DNA of 64,000 bases from Aldehydirespirator sp965116865 (GCA_965116865.1 OZ220727.1:1488001-1552000); one strand, 5' to 3'; positions 25,768-36,043 are shown, counted from the first letter of the stretch. Notes: generated by a model not told the origin, from the sequence alone. Numbers and translations: made by a program.

Positions 25768-26774
25768 CCCCGTTCAGCCATCTTGACCGCGAGGCCGGCC
25801 GTTTCGAGACCGGCCATGGCGTCGCCCAACCCCGAACTGACCTTGGACAGGATCCCCGGATCCCGGAAGTGGGTGACGGCCTCCACGATCGCTGCGGCCA
25901 TCTTGGGCGGATCGGAGCTCTTGAAGATGCCCGAGCCCACGAACGCCGCCTCCGCGCCGAGCTGCATCACCAGCGAGGCGTCCGCCGGGGTGGCGATACC
26001 GCCCGCGCAGAACAACGGCACCGGCAGCCATCCGGTGTCGGCGATCCCCTGGACCAGCGGCAGCGGGGCTCGCAGCTGCTTGGCCCACTCGAACAGCTCG
26101 GCCTGGTCTCCCGCGGCCGCGATGCGGCGCACGTCGCCCACGATCGAGCGCAGATGGCGGACCGCCTCGACGATGTTGCCCGTCCCGGCCTCGCCCTTCG
26201 ACCGGATCATGCAAGCGCCCTCGCTGATGCGTCGCAGCGCCTCGCCCAGGCTGGTGGCGCCGCACACGAACGGCGCCGTGAACGCCCACTTGTCGATGTG
26301 GTGGGCCTCGTCGGCTGGTGTGAGCACCTCGGACTCGTCCACATAGTCCACGCCTAGCGCCTGGAGGATCTGAGCCTCCGCGAAATGGCCGATCCGGGCC
26401 TTGGCCATCACCGGAACACTCACCGCGGCCTGGATCCGCTGGATCGTCTCGGGATCCGACATCCGCGACACGCCGCCGTGGGCCCGGATGTCGGAAGGCA
26501 CCCGCTCCAGCGCCATGACCGACACGGCGCCCGCGTCCTCGGCTATCCGAGCCTGCTCCGGCGTGACGACGTCCATGATCACGCCGCCCTTGAGCATCTC
26601 GGCCAGGCCCCGCTTCACTAGAGCGGTGCCGGTGGCGCCCCGGCCGACGGCTTTGCCGCCGGCGGCAGCATCGGAGCCAGCAGTGCCGGACATGGCCGCC
26701 GTGCTAACTCCCAGCCGATCCTCAACCGCGCCCTCTCGGGGGCTCCGTCGCTGTGTGCCGGACATGGCCGCCAT
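25761..26774 (-). CDS. pdxS: Pyridoxal 5'-phosphate synthase subunit PdxS
   Basis: PdxS builds pyridoxal 5'-phosphate from ribose 5-phosphate, glyceraldehyde 3-phosphate and ammonia. Family landmarks are VKRGLAEMLKGGVIMDVVTPEQARIAEDAGA (catalytic Asp), RMSDPETIQRI, MAKARIGHFAEAQILQ, DYVDESEVLTPAD, the catalytic lysine in RSKGEAGTGN, and FCAGGIATPADA. I set the start at ATG 26774, which has GGGAG five bases upstream. The N-terminus is unusually long because a 72-bp duplication copied the ribosome site and first codons in frame. In the inner copy the corresponding start is ACG, so initiation has moved to the outer copy. A TTG at 26786 falls within the ribosome-site region and is unlikely. Confidence 0.95.
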   Translation of the reverse strand: MAAMSGTQRRSPREGAVEDRLGVSTAAMSGTAGSDAAAGGKAVGRGATGTALVKRGLAEMLKGGVIMDVVTPEQARIAEDAGAVSVMALERVPSDIRAHGGVSRMSDPETIQRIQAAVSVPVMAKARIGHFAEAQILQALGVDYVDESEVLTPADEAHHIDKWAFTAPFVCGATSLGEALRRISEGACMIRSKGEAGTGNIVEAVRHLRSIVGDVRRIAAAGDQAELFEWAKQLRAPLPLVQGIADTGWLPVPLFCAGGIATPADASLVMQLGAEAAFVGSGIFKSSDPPKMAAAIVEAVTHFRDPGILSKVSSGLGDAMAGLETAGLAVKMAERGW

Positions 26775-26795
26775 GCTAACTCCCAACCGAAACTA
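26683..26795. repeat. 72-bp duplication of the pdxS start region
   Basis: The block gtgccggacatggccgcc(g/a)tgctaactccca starts at 26683 and 26755, 72 bp apart. It contains the ribosome site, start and first codons of pdxS. The outer copy keeps ATG; the inner reads ACG. Confidence 0.9.
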
Positions 26796-28262
26796 ATCCC
26801 GCTCGGCGGCGGCCCGGGCGTCGGCCAGCATCCGGGCTGCGTCCGACGCCGGCAGCACCGTCACCTCCGCCTGCGGCCAGCGCTCGCTGGTGTTGGCCAG
26901 CAGCAGCCAGGTAGAGCCCGACGACAAGGTGAGCGGACTCCCGGCCGCGTCCGTGAACCGGTAGCCGGCGCGGTCCACGGTGCGCTCCCAGACAGCCTCA
27001 TGAACCGACCCGGCCGTGAGCACGAGCGCTCGGCCAGCACCGTGGGAGACGGCCTTCGGCGACCTGCGGTCGGCCTCCGACCGGCCGTAGGTCATCTCCA
27101 GCACGACCACATTGGCCGGAGCGATCTCGGCCAAGCCCGATCCCGTCTCTGTGCGGTGCAGGTCGCCGCCCTGGATCCGCACCCAGCCGCCCAGCACGCT
27201 GTCCCAGACATGGGAGGCCTCGCTGCCGGTGAGACTCCTGTATCCCACGGTCACCCCGGCTGCGTCGGCCAGGGCCGGCGGATTCGACGAGCCGTACTCG
27301 AACAACGCCGTCGGCGGGTCGTCGGGGACGCCGCCAGGCAGCGAGGCCGGATCACCGTCGCCCAGCCTGTCGTAGTGGAAATACAGGTTGTGGGGCGCCT
27401 GCCGCGACTGGTCGCGGGCGTACGGCACAGTCGTAGTCCATGCCCCGACGTCGATCAAGGTTCCGGCTCGCGCTGATGCGCGCATCTCCCGCCTCACGAC
27501 GGCGTTGGCGCCGGACGAGGCCAGGTACGGGGTGGACAGATCCTCGAGGATGCCGAAGTCGCTGGACCGGACAGACCGAACAGGCCCGATCCGGCTCGGG
27601 ATCTCGGAATGGAAGACCGCGATGAGCCTGGTGATCCCCGATTCGACCAGCGTGTCGAAGACGACGTCGGCAGCACCGAGACCGGCCTGGGGCCGGTCCT
27701 TGGAATCGCCGTTTCCTACCTTCACAGCGAGGGCGCGTCGATCGGCCAGACCCAGGTCGGTGGTCAAGGAGCCCGTGAGAGGAGCGATCGGGCCGGTCAG
27801 GAAGGGCTCCAGCCAAGAGGGGTGCCCGGACGCGGCGCCGGCCGACCCGGCAAACTGCCCAGACCCGGCGTCATCGCCCCCAGGCGTGCCTCCGTCGCCC
27901 CCGGACCCGGCGCCTCCGCCGACGGCCCGTTCGGACCCGGCGTCGAGGGCCGGCGCCGACCCGGGCGCCGCGGCACCGGCCGCGTCGTCTGCAGCGACCG
28001 CGTCGCTTGCCGAGCCCTCCGCCCCGCCCCGCCCGTCCCCGGCCGCGCCGTCGCTGCCGACCCGATGTCCCGCCTCGCCGGGCGCCACGGCGGCAGCGTC
28101 GTTCGACGGACGGCTCGACATGGTGGTCGCGGGGACGAATCTCCGGGTCGGATCGTCCAGCCCGTCGGAGCACGCCGCGGCGAGCGCCAGCACGGCCACC
28201 CATCCGAATATCCGCCCGGCCCGGACCGTTCCCGCCGAGGCCCCGGCCGAAGGCAAAGCCAT
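26793..28262 (-). CDS. DUF3048-domain lipoprotein
   Basis: The ~489-residue product has a signal peptide ending in a lipobox (VLALAAACSDG), so it is probably anchored to the outer face of the membrane. A long Ala/Gly/Asp-rich linker (residues ~45-155) follows. The rest matches the DUF3048 family as I know it: PLTG, NGDSKDRPQAGLGAADVVFDTLVE, ITRLIAVFHSEIPSRIGPVRS, YLASSGANAVV, a second domain with WVRIQGGDLHRTETG, and NVVVLEMTYG. The biochemical role of this family is not established. The start overlaps the stop of the upstream M48-like gene (TGATG), suggesting coupling. A longer upstream frame exists but overlaps that gene. Confidence 0.88.
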   Translation of the reverse strand: MALPSAGASAGTVRAGRIFGWVAVLALAAACSDGLDDPTRRFVPATTMSSRPSNDAAAVAPGEAGHRVGSDGAAGDGRGGAEGSASDAVAADDAAGAAAPGSAPALDAGSERAVGGGAGSGGDGGTPGGDDAGSGQFAGSAGAASGHPSWLEPFLTGPIAPLTGSLTTDLGLADRRALAVKVGNGDSKDRPQAGLGAADVVFDTLVESGITRLIAVFHSEIPSRIGPVRSVRSSDFGILEDLSTPYLASSGANAVVRREMRASARAGTLIDVGAWTTTVPYARDQSRQAPHNLYFHYDRLGDGDPASLPGGVPDDPPTALFEYGSSNPPALADAAGVTVGYRSLTGSEASHVWDSVLGGWVRIQGGDLHRTETGSGLAEIAPANVVVLEMTYGRSEADRRSPKAVSHGAGRALVLTAGSVHEAVWERTVDRAGYRFTDAAGSPLTLSSGSTWLLLANTSERWPQAEVTVLPASDAARMLADARAAAERD

Positions 28263-28990
28263 CAGACCTCTCGCAGAACGTCGATCCGCCGGTGGGTGAG
28301 CCGGCGTGGTCCAGCGTCCGATCCGTCCTGGCGCGGCGCGACCATCCACAGGTGCGCGCCCGAGCGGGACGCGTCCAGGCCGGGCGCCGCGACGACCTTC
28401 GCCAGAGCCGACGCCAGGGCCGGAGGAAAGCTCGTGAGGCGCACCGTCTCGACATCGACCTCGGACACTGCGTCGAAGCCGCCGACCCGGCCGGCGAGCC
28501 CAGCCGTGACAGGCCCCGAGCCGGGCAGCCTGGAGACGCTGGCCAGCACGGTCGGGAAGGCGACGCCCCGCCGGATCGCGCAGAGTTGACGAGCCACCAC
28601 AGCCTCCAGCTCCAGGCGGTCCAGGCTGGACAGCGCGCCGCTGGTGACGACCAGATGGGCCGAGGACCGTCTGAGCCCGACGGAGGCTGCGTTGATCGCC
28701 GGGCTCTCGACGACGTGGACCGAAGGCGCCTGGAACCCGTGGGTGGTACACGAGCCCTCGAGGAGATTCTCCAGCCGAGGATGTTCAGCCTCGGCGAGCG
28801 GTCGGGCCCGCAGGGACCGCAGCGCCGCCCGAGGCGCGCCCCAGTGAAGCGGCACAGCGACCAGCGCGCCCGCGGCCGCGGCCGGCGCGGCGGCGACCAG
28901 CGGCGACAGGCCCGCCACCGCGAGCGCGGCCCACACCGCGACGGCAACGGCCAGCGCCGGAGGCGCCACGAGGAACGCAGGAGAAGTCAT
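28262..28990 (-). CDS. M48-like membrane protein lacking the HExxH metal site
   Basis: The 242-residue product has two hydrophobic N-terminal segments and then a layout like HtpX/M48 peptidases: LENLLEGSCTTHGFQAPSVHVVES, INAASVGLRRSSAHLVVTSGAL and LDRLELEAVVARQLCAIRRG. In true M48 enzymes the last segment reads AHELAHxxxxD, with the two histidines and glutamate that bind zinc. Here it reads ARQLCAIRRG, so the metal site is gone and it is probably a pseudoenzyme. I chose the ATG at 28990 (MTSPAFLVAPPALAV), which sits directly before the first hydrophobic segment. It is coupled to the DUF3048 lipoprotein, suggesting a shared envelope role. The family assignment rests on the pattern only. Confidence 0.6.
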   Translation of the reverse strand: MTSPAFLVAPPALAVAVAVWAALAVAGLSPLVAAAPAAAAGALVAVPLHWGAPRAALRSLRARPLAEAEHPRLENLLEGSCTTHGFQAPSVHVVESPAINAASVGLRRSSAHLVVTSGALSSLDRLELEAVVARQLCAIRRGVAFPTVLASVSRLPGSGPVTAGLAGRVGGFDAVSEVDVETVRLTSFPPALASALAKVVAAPGLDASRSGAHLWMVAPRQDGSDAGPRRLTHRRIDVLREV

Positions 28991-29085
28991 CGCCGGCGCG
29001 CGGCCTCCGTCAGCGCCCGCACGCCGACCGGCGCGACAAGGCATGCGGCATGAGTCATCGTTGGCGCTCTCAATGGCGCTCCACT

Positions 29086-30180
29086 CTACCGGCCGCCCGA
29101 GCGGCCGGTAGGCGCCGCGACCCGCTCGTAGCGCTCGAGATACTGGTCGGCCAGGCCCGACATCGAGAAGGCTCCGGCCCGATCATGCCCCGCGGCCACC
29201 AGCCGGGCCGATTCTGCGGGATCCGACAGCACTCGACGAAGCGCCGCCGCCAACTGCACGGGATCGCCCGGCGGAACCAGCAGCGCATCACGGCCCGGCC
29301 GCGCGACGTTGCGGTAGCCGGGCAGGTCGCTGGCCACGACCGCAGAGCCGGCGGCCATCGCTTCCAGCAGGACGATTCCGAAGGACTCGCCCCGCAACGA
29401 CGGCGCGCAGAACACGTCGGCGCCCTTCAATCGGGCGATCTTCTCGCTGTCGGTGACGGTCCCGAGCCACTCGATCCGGGGATCGGACGCCGAACGGGCC
29501 TGCAATGCGGCCGTCTCCGAGCCGGCCCCCGCGATCCAGAGCCTCACGTCGCCGGGCAGCATGCGCATCGCCCCGAGCAGGACGCCGAGGCCCTTGCGGG
29601 GCTCGTGGCGTCCGATGAACAGGATCGTCGGACCGGTGGCCGGCGCAGGCTCGGCGATCCGGTAGGGCGCCAGTTCCACTCCGTTGTAGAGCAGATCGTA
29701 GGTTCCGCCCAAAGCGTCGGCCGCCATGTCGCGCGCGTCGGGAGAGACCGCCGCCCGATAATCGAGACGGCCGGCCAGGAAGCGGGTCGCGCGACGGAGC
29801 AGGTCGTAGGCCAGAGAGCCTCCCGCGGCGTGGAAGGTGCCGATGAGGGGAGCGGGCCGCACCAGCAGCGCGGTCATGGTCGGGCCGGGCGCCAAAGGCT
29901 CGTGGAGGTGGATCACGTCGAAGGACTCGTCGCGCATGGCTCGGATCGCCCGCAGCTGGCACGAGGGGTCGGGGGCGACCGGCGCGATGGAACCGTTGGC
30001 GATCGTCGGGAGGCTGCTGCCGAGCGGCGTGACGTTGGTGTCCGGAGGCGGACCGTCGCAGGGTCCGAGCACCCGAGTCGGATGGCCGCTGCGGCTCAGC
30101 GCCCGTGCCAGCCCGAGCACCTGCATCTGCACGCCGCCGGGCACGGTGAGGCTGTACGGGCAGACGATTCCGATCCGCAC
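29086..30180 (-). CDS. pimA: Phosphatidylinositol mannosyltransferase PimA-like (GT4)
   Basis: PimA transfers mannose from GDP-mannose to phosphatidylinositol on the inner membrane face, the first step to PIM lipids. The 364-residue GT-B enzyme starts RIGIVCPYSLTVPGGVQMQVLGLARAL. It shows GSSLPTIANGSIAPV, DVIHLHEPLAPGPTMTAL, FHAAGGSLAYD, GRHEPRKGLGVLL and the donor-binding APSLRGESFGIVLLEAMAAG. The start is GTG. It is the last gene of pgsA-patA-pimA, the same order as in mycobacteria, which supports PimA over other GT4 enzymes. Acceptor specificity remains inferred from context. Confidence 0.9.
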   Translation of the reverse strand: MRIGIVCPYSLTVPGGVQMQVLGLARALSRSGHPTRVLGPCDGPPPDTNVTPLGSSLPTIANGSIAPVAPDPSCQLRAIRAMRDESFDVIHLHEPLAPGPTMTALLVRPAPLIGTFHAAGGSLAYDLLRRATRFLAGRLDYRAAVSPDARDMAADALGGTYDLLYNGVELAPYRIAEPAPATGPTILFIGRHEPRKGLGVLLGAMRMLPGDVRLWIAGAGSETAALQARSASDPRIEWLGTVTDSEKIARLKGADVFCAPSLRGESFGIVLLEAMAAGSAVVASDLPGYRNVARPGRDALLVPPGDPVQLAAALRRVLSDPAESARLVAAGHDRAGAFSMSGLADQYLERYERVAAPTGRSGGR

Positions 30181-30321
30181 ACAGGGAGGCTACTGCTCGG
30201 TCGACGAACGCACGCGAGGGCAGCGTGGCGCCGCCGCGGCAGCTGACCCGCACTTCGAGCGGCGGACCGCCGCCGCGGCAGCTGACCCGTCGAGGTGCGG
30301 GCGCCCGCGCCGAGGCCGGCC

Positions 30322-31233
30322 TCACAACCCTCGCAGCGACTCCGGGACGGGCAGCCCGAGCACCTCGTAGTCGCTGGGCCAGTTGGGCGACATCAGATGC
30401 CACTGCTCGGGCGCGGCTCTGATCAGACCCTCCAGCGCGGCGGCGTAGTGCCGGACCACCCGCGACGCGTCGTTGCGGATCCCTCCGAGACGGCGGGTGT
30501 CGACCGGAGGCCCGGCGACGGCGTGGCGGGTTTTGCCCCGCCAGTACACCGCGGCGGGGATGAGGGGCGCGCCGGTCCGCAGCGCCAGCACGGCGGGTCC
30601 GGCCGGCAGCCTGGTCCGCTCGCCGAAGAACTCCACGGCCACACCGTTCCCGGCCACGTCCCGATCCGCGAGCAGGCACACCACGTCGCCCCGCTTGACG
30701 GCTGCGGCCAGACGCCCTCCGGCGTCGGGTCCCAGCGGGACTATGTCCATGCCCAGCCGCTGCCGGAACGAGACGAACCACTCGAACACCTCGGGGGGCT
30801 CGATGGGCTCCACCACGGCCGTCACCTTCATGCGCGGGACGAGCGCCAGCCACCAAGCGGCCCATTCCCACGTGCCGAGGTGAGGCATGACCAGGATCGG
30901 CCCGACGCCGGAGCGGACCGAGCGCTCGATGGTGTCGACGCCCTCGTGCCCGAAGCCGGCGTCGATGGTGGCCGCGTCCAGCGACGGCAGCTGAAAGCTC
31001 TCGAGGTAGTAGCGGGCGTACCAGTCGAACGCGGCCGCGACCCGACGGGCCGCCTCGCTGCGTCCCATCGGCCGGCCCAGCGCCCGCTCGAGGTTTCGCC
31101 GCACCAGCACCCGCCGGCGGCGGCTCGCGGCCGCGACCGCGGCCGCTCCTGCCAGAGAGGCAGCCCGCGCCGCTGGCGCGGGCGCGTGGCGAGCGAAGAA
31201 CTCGCCGGCCCTGTAGGCCGAGGCGCCCGGCAT
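30322..31233 (-). CDS. patA: Phosphatidylinositol mannoside acyltransferase (LpxL/HtrB family)
   Basis: This 303-residue membrane-associated acyltransferase likely adds a fatty acid to the mannose of PIM lipids. It has the family's HxxxxE catalytic motif in MPHLGTWEWAAWWL, followed by VVEPIEPPEVFEWF, LLADRDVAGNGVAVEFFGERTRLPAGPAVLAL and the late PEQWH element. The N-terminus is Ala/Arg-rich with a basic patch (SRRRRVLVRRNLERAL). It sits between pgsA (9 bp upstream) and pimA (141 bp downstream), matching Rv2611c's position. The gap to pimA contains two copies of a 20-bp block (ccgccgcggcagctgacccg) 39 bp apart. Confidence 0.9.
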   Translation of the reverse strand: MPGASAYRAGEFFARHAPAPAARAASLAGAAAVAAASRRRRVLVRRNLERALGRPMGRSEAARRVAAAFDWYARYYLESFQLPSLDAATIDAGFGHEGVDTIERSVRSGVGPILVMPHLGTWEWAAWWLALVPRMKVTAVVEPIEPPEVFEWFVSFRQRLGMDIVPLGPDAGGRLAAAVKRGDVVCLLADRDVAGNGVAVEFFGERTRLPAGPAVLALRTGAPLIPAAVYWRGKTRHAVAGPPVDTRRLGGIRNDASRVVRHYAAALEGLIRAAPEQWHLMSPNWPSDYEVLGLPVPESLRGL

Positions 31234-31242
31234 CCGGCAGGC

Positions 31243-31968
31243 TCAGCCTGCGTCGGCAGAGGGACGGTCGCGCGCCCGCGCCCGCCGGGCGGCGCCGGCG
31301 ACGCGGCCTCGGGGCCGGGCAGTGCGGCTGCGGGCACGGGTGCGGCCGCGGCGGAGGTGGCGACGGGAGCGGGAACGGACCGGCCGACCCTCGGACGCCT
31401 GCCGCCAGACCTTCACGAACCGCTGCACCGCGGTGACGGCAGTCAGCACGATCATCACCCACAGCGTCCAAATGAGCAGTTCGCTGAACAGCAGACCGAA
31501 GGCAAGCACCACGAAGCGCTCGGCCCGCTCCATGATCCCGCCCTTGGCCTCGTAGCCCAAAGACTCGGCTTTGGCCCGCTGGTACGACACCATCATGGCC
31601 AGGCTCATCACCGCCACCGGCAGCATCATGACGTGCCCGGGCTCGGTGTCAGCGAGGTACCAGGCGACGCCGCCGAACAGCAGGGCGTCGGTGAGACGGT
31701 CCGACACGGAGTCGAGGAAGGCGCCCCGCAGCGAGGACGTGCCCGAGGCCTTGGCCACGGCGCCGTCGAGTGCGTCGGGTATCCCGGCGAGTATCAGCAG
31801 CAGGAAGCCCAACCGCAGGTAGCCGGCGGCTATGGCGACAGCGGCGCCGGAGGCCATGACGATGCCGGTCGCGGTGACCATGTCGGCGGTCACCCCAGTG
31901 CGGCGCAGCGAGACGCCGATCGGGGTGATGCCCCGGTCGACCGCCTCACGCCAATTGCCGTCGAACAC
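31243..31968 (-). CDS. pgsA: CDP-alcohol phosphatidyltransferase (phosphatidylinositol-phosphate synthase-like)
   Basis: This integral membrane enzyme joins CDP-diacylglycerol to an alcohol, here probably inositol phosphate given its PIM neighbours. The family signature DxxDGxxAR...GxxxDxxxD appears as DALDGAVAK...GAFLDSVSD, with lysine in place of the usual arginine. Several membrane helices surround it (MASGAAVAIAAGYLRLGFLLLI, MMLPVAVMSLAMMVS, LLFSELLIWTLWVMIVLTAV). The last ~45 residues are extremely Arg-rich, probably a cytoplasmic tail. The start is GTG. The 241-residue length is slightly above normal because of that tail. Confidence 0.88.
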   Translation of the reverse strand: MFDGNWREAVDRGITPIGVSLRRTGVTADMVTATGIVMASGAAVAIAAGYLRLGFLLLILAGIPDALDGAVAKASGTSSLRGAFLDSVSDRLTDALLFGGVAWYLADTEPGHVMMLPVAVMSLAMMVSYQRAKAESLGYEAKGGIMERAERFVVLAFGLLFSELLIWTLWVMIVLTAVTAVQRFVKVWRQASEGRPVRSRSRRHLRRGRTRARSRTARPRGRVAGAARRARARDRPSADAG

Positions 31969-32044
31969 TCTCCTGCACTCTCCTGCTCCCGTTCTGCCGG
32001 CTCAACGCTAGCAGCCCGCCGCGGCGCGCCCGCGGCCGGCGCCC

Positions 32045-32605
32045 TCACGCGTCGAGGCCGGTCCAGTCCTCGGGGTTGTCCTCCACGAAGCACCCCATGA
32101 TCCCGCCGTCGACGCCGTCGACCAGCACGAGGCCGCGGCGGTCCGGCGGCGCCTGGTTGGAATACAGGAGTATGCGCCACGTCGGACGGCTCCTGAGGCC
32201 CCTCCACCCGAGCTGCGCCGAGGCGTGCCCCACCGGGAAGCCCACTTCCCTGGCCGCTGCGACCAGGGCGTCGTTCTCGTCCACGGCGAGGTCCCAGCCC
32301 GCCTGCAGGCAGTACAGGCCGAATCCGATGAGGGCGGCGCCGCCCACGCCGAAGCCGCCGTTGACGAGCACCGCGTCGCTGCCGGCCGCCGACACGACCA
32401 CGATGGAGGCCGCTCCGATCAGCAGGTAGAGCACGCCAGCGATGCGGCGCCTGCTGTTGTTGGGGAACAGGTAGGGCCCCACGTACCCGACCGCGTCGAG
32501 GTCGGCGGGGAGCCGGTCGCGCACCTCGGCGTCGCTGCCCGGGCCGGCAGCGGCCGAGACGTCGTCGATCCCGGTCGGGTCGCCTTCAGCCGTGGAGTCG
32601 TCCAC
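32045..32605 (-). CDS. Conserved-looking membrane protein of unknown function
   Basis: I do not recognise this family. From a GTG at 32605 the product is about 186 residues: an acidic N-terminus, then VGYVGPYLFPNNSRRRIAGVLYL. Two membrane helices follow (VLYLLIGAASIVVVSAA and GGFGVGGAALIGFGLYCLQAG). A C-terminal cytoplasmic-looking domain contains GFPVGHASAQLGWRGL, RPTWRILLYSNQAPPDRRGLVLVDGVDGG and FVEDNPEDW. The balanced, non-repetitive composition supports a real gene. The frame is open 50 codons further upstream, and the start is a guess. It stands alone between pgsA and the SDR gene; 32.6-32.8 kb shows nothing else. Confidence 0.6.
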   Translation of the reverse strand: MDDSTAEGDPTGIDDVSAAAGPGSDAEVRDRLPADLDAVGYVGPYLFPNNSRRRIAGVLYLLIGAASIVVVSAAGSDAVLVNGGFGVGGAALIGFGLYCLQAGWDLAVDENDALVAAAREVGFPVGHASAQLGWRGLRSRPTWRILLYSNQAPPDRRGLVLVDGVDGGIMGCFVEDNPEDWTGLDA

Positions 32606-32798
32606 GACCGGAAGAATAGGGCGGCCGGCGCGGATCTCAGCAGTCGGGTCTTCGAGGTTCGCTGGGAACGCGCAGCATCCCGACGCCGGCCAGTGGACAC
32701 TCCAGCGGCCGCCGATCGTCCGCACCGCTTCGGGACCACGGCATGCCGCCCACACATCGACCGGACGGTCCAGACCGAACCACCGCCAAGGGCCAGTA

Positions 32799-33671
32799 TC
32801 AGCTGCGGCGGTCCTCGAGCAGGGCCGACGCCAGGGAGGCGGCGTCCGACGGTGTGTCCCTGGCCTCTATCCCGCGGTGACGGGCCGCTATGGCGGCGTC
32901 GAAGTCGTCGTCGGTGAACAGCCAGAGCTGGTCGGCCAGGATCGCCTCGACCACCATGTCGGCCACCACGGAAGGACTCAACGCCTGAGCGTAGAGGTCG
33001 CCGATCGCGGCCCTGGTGTCGGAGTCCCACGTCATGCCGGCCCCCGGACGGTCCTGCAGGCGTTCGGGCCGGTTGCGCTCGGAGTCCAGGATGTTGGTGG
33101 ACACCAGACCGGGGCACAGACAAGTGACGCCGACCCCGGCGGACTGGGCCCGCATCTCGGCGTGCAGGGTCTCGCTCAAGGCGACCACGCCGTGCTTGGA
33201 GACGTTGTAGGGGCCGACCCAGGCCGAGGAAAGATGGCCCAGGATCGACGCGGTGTTGACGACGTGGCCCGAACCCCGCTCGATCATCGCGCCGAGGAAG
33301 GCGCGGCAGCCGTGGATCACGCCCCAGAGGTTGACCCCGAGGCACCACTCCCACGACTTGAGCGACAGTTCCGCCACGGCGCCGGAGGCGGCCACGCCGG
33401 CGTTGTTGCAAAGCACGTCGGCGGGGCCGTAGGCGTCGGTGCAGGCGTCGCGCAGCGCCTCGACAGACGGCCACGACGACACGTCGCAGGGGACCCCGAT
33501 CGCCTCTCCACCGCCGGCTGTGATCGACCGCACCGCCTCGTTCAGGGGCGGCTCCTCGATGTCGGCGACCACCACCCTCATCGACTCGGACGCGAAACGC
33601 TCGGCCATTGCCCGACCGATTCCGCTGGCGCCACCGGTCACCACCGCCACCCTGCCGGCGAGATCGATCAT
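32799..33671 (-). CDS. Short-chain dehydrogenase/reductase
   Basis: This 290-residue NAD(P)-dependent oxidoreductase has the classical SDR elements: TGGASGIGRAMA at the N-terminus, D-I-E after strand 2, NNAGVAASG, the catalytic Ser in NTASILGHLSS, and YNVSKHG with the Tyr and Lys. PGLVSTNI follows. A C-terminal extension of about 60 residues is variable. The start ATG overlaps the stop of the upstream F420-type oxidoreductase gene (ATGA), so the pair is probably translated together and may act on the same unknown substrate. Confidence 0.9.
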   Translation of the reverse strand: MIDLAGRVAVVTGGASGIGRAMAERFASESMRVVVADIEEPPLNEAVRSITAGGGEAIGVPCDVSSWPSVEALRDACTDAYGPADVLCNNAGVAASGAVAELSLKSWEWCLGVNLWGVIHGCRAFLGAMIERGSGHVVNTASILGHLSSAWVGPYNVSKHGVVALSETLHAEMRAQSAGVGVTCLCPGLVSTNILDSERNRPERLQDRPGAGMTWDSDTRAAIGDLYAQALSPSVVADMVVEAILADQLWLFTDDDFDAAIAARHRGIEARDTPSDAASLASALLEDRRS

Positions 33672-34564
33672 TCCTCTTGCCGCGGCGCTGCCGCCCGGCC
33701 CGGCGCCAGGGCCTCCAAGGCGCCGTGGTCGACGGCGGCGGCGCCGACGGACGGGTGAAGCACCTGGACGCACACCTGGGTGGCGCCGGCGTCGGCGTGC
33801 TCGGCCAGCCGGCCTTCGATGGCGTCGACGTCGCCCCAGGCCACCATGGCGTCCACGAAACGGTCCGAGAGCCCGTCGATGTCGTCGTCGTCGAAGCCGA
33901 GGCTCTTCCAGCAGTTCCGGTAGCCGGGGGCCCGGGTGTAGAACTTCATCACGTCGCGGCCGGTGGCCCGGGCCTGATCGGCGTCGGAGGTGAGCATCAC
34001 CTTCTGCTCCACGCAGAGTCGCGCGTCGGGGCCCATCACCGAGCGGGCGACGGCGGTGTGCTCCGGTGTCGTGTTGTATGGGTGGGCGCCGTCGGCGCGC
34101 TCGGCTGCGAGCTCGAGCATCCGGGGGCCGAGCGCGGCGAGCATCACCGGCACCGGCCCGGGAGGCGGCACCGACGTGTAGCGGGCCGCGTCCATCGCGT
34201 CGAGGCAGGACCGCATGAACTTCAGCGGCCTGTCGTAGGGGATGCCGCGGACCTTGTTCACGATCACCGGGCTCGAGACTCCGAGCCCCAGAGTGAACCG
34301 GCCGCCGGTCTGCTCGGCGACGGTGTACGCGCCCTGCTTCATCACGCCCGGGTGCCGGTTGTAGACGTTGGCGATCCCGCTTGCCAGCCCGAGCGTCGAC
34401 GTGACCGCACCGAGGTGGGCGGCCAGGGCGAACGGGTCGCGCCCGAAGGTCTCCCCCACCCACAGCTGCGAGTAGCCGAGCTTCTCGACCCTGCGGGCGA
34501 GGTCGGCCACATCGGCCGCGTTGAGCGCTTCAGGGGCCGCCCAGCACCCCCGTTCGACCGCCAT
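33668..34564 (-). CDS. LLM-class, probably F420-dependent, oxidoreductase
   Basis: The 298-residue product is a luciferase-like monooxygenase-fold protein of the actinobacterial F420 type. It starts RGCWAAPEALNAADVADLARRVEKLGYSQLWVGETFGRDPFALAAHLGAVTSTLGLASGIANVYNRHP in continuous family-like sequence. Later elements are GGRFTLGLGVSSPVIV, YDRPLKFMRSCLDAM and VPVMLAALGPRMLELAAERADG. ATG at 34564 follows a purine-rich ribosome site (AAGGGAGAGGAC). F420 use is inferred from family and from cofD/cofE in the window; the substrate is unknown. It is coupled to the SDR gene downstream. Confidence 0.88.
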   Translation of the reverse strand: MAVERGCWAAPEALNAADVADLARRVEKLGYSQLWVGETFGRDPFALAAHLGAVTSTLGLASGIANVYNRHPGVMKQGAYTVAEQTGGRFTLGLGVSSPVIVNKVRGIPYDRPLKFMRSCLDAMDAARYTSVPPPGPVPVMLAALGPRMLELAAERADGAHPYNTTPEHTAVARSVMGPDARLCVEQKVMLTSDADQARATGRDVMKFYTRAPGYRNCWKSLGFDDDDIDGLSDRFVDAMVAWGDVDAIEGRLAEHADAGATQVCVQVLHPSVGAAAVDHGALEALAPGRAAAPRQEE

Positions 34565-34614
34565 GTCCTCTCCCTTCGCCCGCCGACGGCCCCAACGTAC
34601 TCCGGCGGGGCCGG

Positions 34615-36039
<1,425 letters not shown>

Positions 36040-36043
36040 GCCG

